The notes beneath the pieces are model-generated. The model did no database searches, had not been told where the DNA came from, and saw only the letters and a list, made by a program, of their open reading frames with translations. A program made the translations under genes and the position numbers. This document shows, in pieces, positions 47,329 to 64,000 of a stretch of DNA of 64,000 nt; position 1 is the first letter of the stretch, and each line of letters opens with the position of its first letter. The DNA comes from Citrus sinensis (lineage: Eukaryota; Streptophyta; Magnoliopsida; Sapindales; Rutaceae): contig NC_068559.1 of NCBI RefSeq assembly GCF_022201045.2, positions 23,071,501 through 23,135,500 of the forward strand. The letters are read 5' to 3'.

Positions 47329-48326
47329 TAGGGATGGCAATAGGGAGGGGAGGGGAGGGGATCAATCTCTCTATACCCATCTCCGATATTTTGTGTATGT
47401 CTCGTTTTCTCCCTGTCTCTGTCAGAATTACTTGAGAGAATCTTCATCCCCTCCCCGAATAATAACAGGAGATTCCCGAGGATTCCTGAGGATCCTCGAT
47501 CCCCGAATAATTAATACATTTTTTGTTTTCGATTTTGAGTTAATTATATTAAAATAAAAAATTCAAATAAAAGTAAAGTTTGAAATATATCTTGCATTAA
47601 TATCTATTACAAAAGTCACATACATTAAATTAGTAAGTAACACAGCATGTAAATTATACAAACTTCTTTTACAAACTATCGTGAATAAATTAATAGTTTA
47701 ATACAAAATTGTTACAAATAAAATCGAATTTATATTCAAAATTAACTTTTTCAATGGTGGCGTGGGCACTTTATAAAATGTGGACTATTCCCTTTACAGC
47801 ACAATAGTTAAGTCGGAGCAAATCAAGAGCAAATATTAGATTAGATATTAAAATTGTGATTCGCTGTGGGCAATTATAACATCTAAAAATAAAATAAAAA
47901 TAGATTTAAGTTTAAAACATTTAATGAATACTAAAATTAAAACAAAATTTTTGGGCTAATAGAATTTACCCGGTTTTTTTAATGTCCTAAATAAAAATTT
48001 AGGACTTTAATTAGTTAATTATGCCTAAAAGTTTAATAATATAAATATTTTGATATTTGTTATTTTTACCAATATTTATAATTTTATAATTTATTTACTA
48101 GTAATTTTAAAAAATAAAAATACAATTAAAAATAAAAATGGAGAAATAGGTAGGGGATGAGGATTCCACCTCATCCTCGTCCTCTCCTCGAATAAGAAAT
48201 TGGGTAAAAAAAATTATCCATCCCTTCCCCAAATAAGAAATTAGGTATGAAATTATCTTCATACTCTCATCGAATGGGGAAAATCCCTGAGGGTACTCGT
48301 CCCCGTGGGGATTTTTGTCATCCCTA
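47329..48326. mobile_element. Non-autonomous hAT-type DNA transposon, 998 bp
   Basis: The left end TAGGGATGGCAA and the reverse complement of the right end (TAGGGATGACAA) match at 11 of 12 bases, and the ends are bounded by perfect aaattttg 8-bp duplications. G-rich text just inside the left end (gggaggggaggggagggga) is mirrored by C-rich and gatccccgaata-like words inside both ends, typical subterminal repeats of hAT elements. The AT-rich interior has no transposase-like frame, so it must have moved with an enzyme supplied in trans. It lies between the divergent TOM40 and PRMT6 genes. Confidence 0.9.
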
Positions 48327-48334
48327 AAATTTTG
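48327..48334. repeat. Right target-site duplication of the hAT element
   Basis: Exact copy of aaattttg at 47321-47328. Confidence 0.9.
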
Positions 48335-48947
48335 CCAACCTACGAAATGTATTTTAAATAAAATTATTATAACAACACTTTTAATTCATTTGTTAAAATA
48401 CCTTAGTTTAATTGATGAATTATAAATTCATATGTTAAAATTAATCATCTTCTCATAATATTATATGTAAAAAAAATTCAAACTGCATAAAAATATTAAA
48501 TTTATCTTAATTTTTTTCTTCTTATTACATAATTTATATTTTCATAACTCTAAATTCTTCTAATTTTCTAAAAAAAATCTAATTAAAGCTAAAATATAAA
48601 TGTAAATTATGAAATGTGTAAAAAAATATTAAAAGAATAATTGTTTAAGTATTTAATCAATTCCTTTTTTTAAAAAATAAATTAATTTGTAATAGATAAT
48701 TTTCAATTAGAATGAAAGATTTTATAAAGAATTTTGAGGGGTATCAAAAGCCTACTCATAAATTTAATTGGCTCCAAAAATCAAGTTTTCAATCCATCAT
48801 CCATGAGATTGCTCAGCCTCAGAGATTTTTTTTCATGGCTTCTCAATCTGTTTGTTAATTTATGGGTATTATTGGACCTAAGTTTAGCTAGAATTCTTTT
48901 AATTAATGCTAAAAAGCTCAAGAAAAATCAAGCATTCAACTAGTATT

Positions 48948-49715
48948 AAGGGCTAGTTTGGTGATGTTATAGCTTTTAAAGTAATCTATGTTAATTGTGC
49001 TATAGAAATAATTAGTTATAAAGTTGAAGAGAATCAATTAAATATTGGATAAAATTTATTTTTAAAATTACTGTAAATTCTAAAAGTAGTCATATATATT
49101 TAGTAAATACTATTATTAAACTGCTGTAAAAAATATATATAATTGAATTAGTTATAATGTTAAATAATTTATATTAATAATTTTGATTTTCATCTCAATA
49201 TAGTTGGTGGTGGTAGTGGTGATAATAATAATAAATAAAAAAATAAAAAAATAATCTTTTTAAAGTTAATGATTTTATTTCTTAATTAATAATGATAATT
49301 TCATATTTTTGTAATATATGAGAATATATATATATATATATATAATTGTATTAAGTATAAAATTGATTTTTTTGAATTAGATTTTAAAATGTTGCTTTTA
49401 TCATTTTTTTAATTTATCATAGTATATGAAATTAATAACAATAATTTCAGATTTTTGTAGTATGTATATCTATATATATATGTGTGTGTGTATGTATGTA
49501 TGTATGTATGTATACACAATTTTATTAAATATAAAATTAATTTTTTAAATTAGATTTTAAAATACTACTTCCATCATTTTTAAAATTTACTATACGATAA
49601 AATAATTTTATTAAAAATAATTATTTTAAAAATTTACCAAACATTAAATTAATTTTTAACTTTTATCTTTCAAAACCACTTTTAAACCTCACGAAAATAA
49701 TCCCAACCGGATCCT
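48948..49715. mobile_element. Possible AT-rich MITE with GGCTAGTTTGG-type ends
   Basis: The left edge agggctagtttggtgat and the right edge atcccaaccggatcct are imperfect inverted copies, resembling the GTTTGG...CCAAAC termini of plant MITEs. The inside is very AT-rich and holds a repeated block (gaattagattttaaaat at about 49372 and a near copy at about 49547), a (TA)n run and a (GTAT)n run. The termini are diverged and no clear target-site duplication is seen. Confidence 0.35.
49483..49513. repeat. (TG)n(TATG)n microsatellite
   Basis: A short run of TG units is followed by about six GTAT units. It lies within the possible MITE, upstream of PRMT6. Confidence 0.85.
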
Positions 49716-49877
49716 AGAAAAACATTTTAGTGATCATCAATGTTCGCAAATCCTGTAGATACCGTAACTGAATAGCTTTGCACTGTATGGTTGAAAGCAA
49801 ATAAATAAACAAATAACCGCTATTTGACAGCATATCATTAGCAAGTGGCAAGATTATATAAGTTCTATCATGCCAAC

Positions 49878-49944
49878 AAACGGCATCGTTTAGTTACCTC
49901 TAATTGAAAACTCTCAAAACAAATCCCTCAAACGACATCGTTTG
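49878..49944. promoter_or_regulatory. Pair of near-palindromic AAACGnCATCGTTT motifs upstream of PRMT6
   Basis: AAACGGCATCGTTT (49878-49891) and CAAACGACATCGTTTG (49929-49944) lie about 125-190 bases before the PRMT6 ATG. Two near-identical palindromic words so close to a start codon suggest a dimeric transcription-factor site. I cannot name the factor. Confidence 0.4.
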
Positions 49945-50068
49945 AACTATCTTTCTCTGACCATCCTCCGTCTTCGTTATTCAGTCCTTTAAGTTCCCCG
50001 TCTAGGTTCCGCCACTACCACTACTACCAGCACCCGAAAAAACAGTACAAATTAGCAAAAGTAATACA

Positions 50069-57241
<7,173 letters not shown>

Positions 57242-59150
57242 TCCTTGTAAGCATTCTGCTCCTTGTATTCTGTTTGGGTTTCTTACACTGAAAGCTTCGT
57301 GAGTCTTGCATGGCTGAACATTCAAACTTTCTTGCCCACAATTACGGGCAGCTGTTTGTGCCCTAATGGACTGCCTTAGTTGACCTTGTGGAGGTGGTGG
57401 ATCTCGCTATGTTTACTTGGCAAAACCTCGAAAAGGTGAAACATTTTCAGCGAATTATAAATGTAAATGTAGGCGAACCATTTTGGGAATGTTTTATGTG
57501 AATGTACTTACGAAAGGAAGTATCAAGTGCTGGGTGAGGTTGTATCTTTTCATATATTATAGGTGCTAGCTGTAGGATGAAAATGTTAGAAGTTTCTTTT
57601 AGAGTGAAAAATTGGTTCATTGTGATCGGGTTCAAAGACACTAATTTCAACTTCTGTATGAGTAGTTCAGATTTGTTTCAATGTTGTAACATCATTGTAC
57701 ACAGCCATGATTTCAATCTACCCGTGGACATTTACCCGGTTTTTATAATATATGACCTATTTTTTTCTTTCACGTCTTGTCAAATCTTCTATTTGTATTT
57801 TCTTATATTATGTACTTATCAATGTTTGATGCATTAATCATTATCAAAAAGTTTTTCCATAAAAGCAAAGTTTGTGGTGCCCTTACTTTCTTCTGTTTTT
57901 GTTTTTCCTACAGACAAAAATAAAACGATCTTACCATGCTAGTTAGTTAGATCAAGAAAATAACGGGAAACTTAGTTTGGCATCTGTCCACTTAAATATT
58001 TATTAGATATAATATTCCATCCCATGCAGGTTCTTTGAAACTAAGACCCTAGTGAGGACAATCAAATTTGACAAATTTTGTTCGGAGCTAGGCTTACAAT
58101 CATTGATCAATCAACTCTGATGCCCTTTTGCCATATCATTGTTTCTGTAATACAGCTTCATATATATTTCTTCTTCGATGATGGACCTGGAAGGTCCGAT
58201 AACCAATATCATTGACTAATATATTCATTCCATTTCCTAACTCTAATTATTGGTTAAAGAGCTTTCTACTAAAGCTCTGTTACCGACTCGTGATCTGTTA
58301 TGTTCAAAAACATGTTATTTTCATAGCCAATTAATATTATTGTTTACGCATATGGCAATGTCACTAGTAGTGCAGATCATTAAAGGAAGCTATAAAATTT
58401 GTTGCAAACTGTCTATGCGTGGAGAACAAACTTCACGAGTTCTTAAAGCAGAAATTAGTGATGTTTCTTTCGAAAGGTGGGGGGGTACGGACTATTGGCG
58501 GTAGTGTTAAACTTATTGTAATTTACTTGATCAAGGTTATGCTTGAAATTTATGAGGAAATTAAAATTATTCAGTCCTTTCTTTTGATCGAATAAAGCTT
58601 TGGATTTTCACTCAAGTAATAGATATAAATAAAATAAGGGTTTGGTTTAAATTATTGTTTAATTCATATGCGTTGACATTTACAAGCATGTGAAGCATTT
58701 TTTTCTTTTTTCTTTTTTTTAAAGGCGAAATGTCATGCACAGAGCTCGCTTTATGCCGTTGTTTACGTGGATTTTCATAATTAATTCTCCAACAAACAGC
58801 CTATATTTTGGCAAGAATTTATACTGAAAAGTATACTCATTGTTAAAGCAGGTGTGTACTAAAGAAGAAAGAGCAGGAGCAGGTATTAATGGCTAAGTTT
58901 AGGGATAAGATTCTTGCATGGATGCTTGTTGACTCATTTATTCGATCCAAATGTGTACAAAAAATCAAGTTTAACCAAGATTTTCGGTTCGAGTTTTGGG
59001 AATGCAGTTGGGTTGAATACTTATTGTGAGAGTTTTATCGTTCTAGTAATCTTACCCGGCTCGAGTCTAGATTAGTCTCAGAGTCCAATGTAATGTTCGG
59101 ATAACAATGGTTTAATAAAAAATAAAAAAAGGTATTCTCTAATTGCAAAC
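57242..59150. other. PRMT6 3' region and AT-rich spacer
   Basis: The PRMT6 3' UTR probably reaches about 57500-57700. The rest shows short frames only and no protein resemblance. Confidence 0.45.
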
Positions 59151-59170
59151 CCCAAGTTCGTAATGAAACG

Positions 59171-59950
59171 CAACCGATGAATAAAAGGAAGTGCAATTGT
59201 GTTCTTCTCAAGAGCAACATCCTATCAACTACTATTGCTGGGGATGATAATAATATCTTGTCCTTCCTCTCTTTTGACAACAACAGAGGATCATCATCTG
59301 TTGATGACCATGTTTCTGCTGTTGGGAAGATTATTGAGGGTCCCCGTTTTAACGATGGGTTTTCTCACTTCTTTGGTAATTGCCATGGCATTATATGTCT
59401 TACTTTCTAATCCCGTGCCGTCACATTAGCTAAGCCAGCTCTCAGGGAGTTCTCTGAGCTCCCTGAAACTCGTTTCCATAATTTGCAAAGTTCAGATATG
59501 GAGAGGCCGTGGCCTATTACTCTTTGCTTTGGTTATGATCCCAAATCCAATGGTTGCAAACCCCTCCCATGCCTTGGAGTTTTCGATACTTCCAAATGCA
59601 AATTTGCTACTATCAGCATCGAAGAATCCACCTTGAGTACAGATTCCTGGAGAGAACTCTATAATGTATACCTTTTTTTGCAACTCGGATTTGTTTTCTT
59701 CCATCATTTCGTTGGCATGAGTGATGATGTTTTCAGAAAGACACGGTCGCCAAATTCTTCCTTTGATGCTAGAAGAGGTTATCAGAAGCTTATGCATTTA
59801 AATGAGTCTCTTGCATATTTTTATCTTAATGACCTTTGGAATCAAAAGTTCTTCAAGATATGGGCCATGGATGACTGTGGTTTGAAAGGAACATGGACAT
59901 TTCAATGCTGCGATTTGCATGAGGAGCCTAGTTTCAGTCACAGGAAATAA
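59171..59950 (+). pseudogene. F-box-associated (FBA/kelch-like) pseudogene lacking the F-box
   Basis: One plus frame runs from about 59171 to 59950 with an in-frame stop (TAA, about 59408-59410). Recognisable F-box-associated text includes FFGNCHGIICL, then ALREFSELPETRF, FGYDPKSNGCK and LNESLAYFYLNDL, and FFKIWAMDDCGLKGTW near the end. The N-terminal F-box that should precede this is absent: upstream sequence is AT-rich and shows no LPxE...KSV-like text. The central blade region is shortened. This is a decayed copy of the FBA family, more distant from the intact F-box gene at 812-1933 than a recent duplicate would be. Confidence 0.75.
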
Positions 59951-62900
59951 GCTTGACATAGGAGAAGACAACTTGACAAATGAAAGTATGCTCTAATATA
60001 ATCTCATACTGCCAAATATCTCTCAAACGCTGACAGCGAAATCTCTTAACATAGTTGGGCTAAGTAGTGGATTCCCATTTCTATATTGGAAGAACAACGG
60101 TAGCTTTTGGAAAGTATTTCTCATCATTTACATATTAGGTTAGATTTTCTCTTATTACTTTTTTCTATCTGCAGCTGCTTCTTTCTAATTACTTTTAAGA
60201 AGTTTTTGTATAGGAACCCAATTTCTGTTATAGTTACAAAAGTCAGAAAAGTTTCAGAACTTGGTGCAGTATGATAATTCACAAGCACAAGCCTGGAAAA
60301 CATAGGCACTTCTTCATCAACATAAAAATCTATTACTTGCTATTTGCTATTTTGCAGGCCAAGTGATCATTGTGGTCCACGCAGTACAAGCGATCACTTA
60401 AATAGCGGGATAACAAATTGGAAAAAACTTTAAACAGTTTCAGGGCCTAAGGCCTAAGGCCTAAGCATAAATAGTGGACAGATGCATGTGATCGTCTCCA
60501 GCCTTCATTCCCCGCCAAAGCAATTTTTTTCAATTGGACAAAAAACCATTGCTAATTTGCATGATTATCATCAAGAACAATTGAAACATTAATGAAATCT
60601 ATTTCTGATAAGCACCACACTTGTGCTCTTCAGAACAGAGCATGAGCTTCTCAGGGAAAATGATTACAACCTTAGCATTAACGTACTCAGTCATTAACAG
60701 ACTTGAATCTCGATGGCCCAAACTCCATGCGATTCATTAAAATAGATGTCTAAAATGCAAACCCTTGACTTCCCACTGAAAATTGAACTGCGTTGGATCA
60801 ATGAAATTTGAGATCATTCTTTTATCTGTATTTTTAGATTGTAACTCTATATTTGATACATTTCAATTTGCAAAGGATTTTAGATATACCGATGCCAATC
60901 AGTCTAACATTCTTGAAATCTCTTTACTTTCACTGCAAGAGTCAAACCAATTAGACTACCTTCGACAAAATATTATCTTTTAAAGTTTAGCACATTATTA
61001 TTATTATTATTATTATTGGGCTTATACTTGATTATTTGCTTTATGTCCTCTCTGTCATGTCATCGATGGTTTGACGGTTTCTATATGGATGTTGTAGTTT
61101 TTGCAAGACTAGGATGATGCCCTCTTGTTACTAATGGTAATTTCAAAAATTAAAATTATATAGAAAAAGAAAAAAAAACTTTAAGGCGCCTTGTTACATG
61201 TATTTTTTTTTAATCTTTAATTAAAATAATCTAAAAAATGGACAAAAGATTAGGTAGAATTCTGAAGGATAACGAAAGTTCGTGCATATGCAAAAGTTCA
61301 ATTATTCAAGATCCCCACTAGCGTCACCAACTTAGAACTTACAACTGAACCTTGACCTTGCTGTGTCGACTTTCGACATGCGAAGGCCGAGGAGAGGCTT
61401 CGTGGTTCCTTCCTCTATCTTCTGTCTTTGTGTGTGTGTGTGTCTGTTTTTTTTTCTTTCTCTTAAGACAGAAAAAAAAAACTATATTACTGCGCAAGTT
61501 ATTAAACAATTCAGCATGTTCGAGAAAATAATGGCAGCTTTGGTTTGTCTTAAAAATTAGCTGTCGCTTTATAATGACTGAAAAAGACAATCCAATTCGA
61601 CTATTCTTGTTCTGAAATTGGGCTGGATTATATTCATCAATCAATCAACCCTAACACAAATTTACTTAACGTTATGGGGCAAGATGGTATCTGATATCAC
61701 TAAACCACCAGTATAGCTAGGCCTAGGACCACTGCAGCAATAATTAAGCTTCACTGGTGGGTGTGTATATATATATATATATAATGCGATCAACCACGTA
61801 ATGCGATCACCTCATCATCCATTAATTATACAGTAGTAATAGTAATAATAATAATAATAATGTAGAGTCCCTGTAAATAATTTCTGTGTGTCAGATAAGG
61901 AAGATCCAATAACCACTAGAAATAGCTGATAATTCAAACTATTTACCATTTTTCTAATGATTATATATACAAAAACGCATGTCAAGAAATTAAAGAAATT
62001 TTTTTTGGATCGATCTTCCGATAAATTGGCTCCATCACCTTCTCTAGTTACTTAACTTTTCACTTTGTACTCTCCGTTATAGGTAGATGTTCTGCGTTTT
62101 CAAAAGATATATGTTCATCCAATAATATGAGCATATGGCAATGACATAAGCAATTAAAAAGGAAATTCCATATATATATATATATATATTTAAAATGCAT
62201 GGCATATGGAGAACGATATATGTTTTGCTTCACAATATGTTAAAAGCTATGATTAATCCTGAGTCATACATACTCAACGCTTCTTTGAAAAAACTTTATA
62301 TGGTGGGGAAACACTAAAGAGTAAATAATGGCATGAGAAAGAGAGTTTGGTTGGTAATCGCGAGGGCACTGGTAATCTTCTCTGATTTTGACTTTAAATT
62401 TGTGAATCACGTGCATGCGAATGATACGACAGTTGGAATGCAGAACAGATTAAGGTAGCAAATTATTTAAAGACGATTATATTAGACTTTTGGTACACAA
62501 TTTTTTTTTATTGCAAATAATTAACAGTTCTACTACTAAAAATAATTGCGATTCTAGAAATAAGTAGCCAATATGGAGGTTAATTATATGTGTTATGTTG
62601 TCTCACCTTCACAAATCTTCAAAGGGTGAATTAAAGAGCCGCGCCTGCCTCCTATATTATATTCTTTCGTTTCTAGAAGTTGTGATACATTTAGAAATTA
62701 GAATGAAGATTAATAAATAATAATGCAGCTAAAACTTCGTCTCATTTTTATCCCCTTCCAGATTTGGGAGATAGCTGGTTTTTTGGTACTGAAATCAATA
62801 TATGTTATTTACCCTTTATTATTTTTATAATATTTGAAAACCCCTGACATATATAAAAAGTTTAAATTAAGAAAAAAATTGATAAACATACTTGAAGTGA

Positions 62901-64000
62901 GGGAAATTCTTTAAGATTCAGGAAAGGTTTTATCTCCACTAAAGTCTGTCATGTTCTCCTCAATAATTAATCAAGACAGCATACCAGCATTATCTAGTCG
63001 AGAATGATCAATCGATCTCCTTAATGTTAGAAGCAAACTATCGAGCATCAACTGTAAACAACTTATTAACATACATGCATGCTCACATTTGGATTTGATG
63101 GATGTCCCTTTAGATTGCACTATAGTTCGTTATTAATTTTTAATTCATGAAAGTTTTGTAACTTATCAATGTCGAATAGGAACCACACCAAGATCATTTC
63201 ACTGTCAATATAGCAAGAGTTAAAATCGGAAGGCACATAGGGCAAGATCAAGTCAATCATGTATCACATGCACAAACATATGATAATAATTAAGACCATT
63301 ATGATACGCATGTATGACAAGAATCATTACCATTATATACATGTAAATAATATATGTGGAAGATGAATATATCCTCAATTTTGGATTGAACTATAATTTG
63401 TATTTAGTTTCTTTTCTTGTCTCTCAAAATCACACATAAATAAGTAGCTTTATATCATTTGAATGAGAGAAATTTTATTTTTATTCTTTACTGTGTGTTT
63501 CTTTCCTCCAATTAATGGCAATATCAATTCAAATTCAAATTCCAATTATTCTAAATTCAATAATTATATTAATAATTGTAATATTGCTAGAAATTACAGA
63601 TCATGCATGTTCATTTTCTCATAAACTTCATGGAGGATGCATAAACATGTCTAGCTTCTGAGTTCTTCTATTTGCATGTGCATGTATTAAGCATAATAGA
63701 CAGAGAGAAGAAAGAAAAAAGGGAGAGAGAGAGAGAGAGATCATAATTAAAAAAATAATAGTGGGTATAATAAAAAATAAGAGTAACTTTTAGGTGGTAA
63801 TAATGGCTCAATTATTAGGAGTGTGTGCACATCCTATGTACTCCCAACTCCAATACTCTAATGTCTTTGTGACATTCCCACTCACTTTAATTTGCTTTCG
63901 TATTTTTCTATCATATCATATTTTTGGTTGGTCTTGTCGTATTTTCGTGCATTACCAATTGAATATCCCCTTGGTGTCTTAATCCTTTTTCCATACCACA
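59951..64000. other. AT-rich DNA with microsatellites, no gene recognised
   Basis: Simple repeats include (ATT)n at about 60988-61016, (GT)n at 61431-61444, (TA)n at about 61768-61782, (TAA)n at about 61838-61861, (TA)n at about 62171-62189 and (GA)n at about 63723-63740. The triplet ggcctaa is repeated three times near 60444-60464. No frame in this stretch resembles a known protein; the sequence may be the long upstream region of a gene beyond the window. Confidence 0.5.

Noticed and set aside
60440..60466. ggcctaa repeated about three times, as a telomere-like tract
   Set aside because: The unit is not the plant telomere heptamer (TTTAGGG/CCCTAAA), and three copies are too few.
61768..62189. 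TA-rich runs as possible MITE termini or a matrix-attachment site
   Set aside because: They are plain microsatellites. I found no inverted termini or target-site duplication around them.

Overview
The window is nuclear DNA of a flowering plant. Genes are split by short AT-rich introns, intergenic DNA is AT-rich and full of retroelement debris, and every recognisable protein is of eudicot type. Citrus or a related rosid tree would fit, but the sequence alone does not prove a genus.

Layout, left to right. An intronless F-box gene (812-1933, +) is followed by a four-exon nuclear MurF-type peptidoglycan ligase (3088-6009, -) and a two-exon DIVARICATA/SRM1-type MYB transcription factor (7978-11740, -). 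After AT-rich DNA comes an almost complete but decayed L1-type LINE (16668-22603, -), flanked by a perfect 17-bp target-site duplication. Next is a seven-exon gene for an ER/secretory six-EF-hand protein of the calumenin/reticulocalbin type (24153-28950, +). From about 30.2 to 39.4 kb lies a decayed endogenous pararetrovirus (Caulimoviridae): two partial copies joined head to head, giving inverted arms of about 2.3 kb, with a solo LTR nested in one copy. Then follow a small acidic protein with two MIM1-like motifs (39804-40370, -), an 11-exon TOM40 mitochondrial import channel gene (41130-45952, -), a 998-bp non-autonomous hAT-type transposon with perfect 8-bp TSDs (47329-48326), and a 13-exon PRMT6-type arginine methyltransferase gene (50069-57241, +). 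An F-box-associated pseudogene (59171-59950, +) is the last recognisable unit. The final 4 kb holds only AT-rich DNA and microsatellites.

The host genes do not form a pathway, which is normal for a plant chromosome. From memory, two neighbour pairs match Arabidopsis neighbourhoods: MYB SRM1 with the EF-hand gene (At5g08520/At5g08580) and TOM40 with PRMT6 (At3g20000/At3g20020). The retroelements sit between or beside these blocks. I found no CRISPR array, tRNA or rRNA gene. The strongest observations are the inverted pararetrovirus with its nested LTR, the full-length LINE with its TSD, the exact hAT element, the 26-bp MurF microexon, a GC-AG intron in PRMT6, two intronic SINEs of one family, and the two-MIM1 protein.
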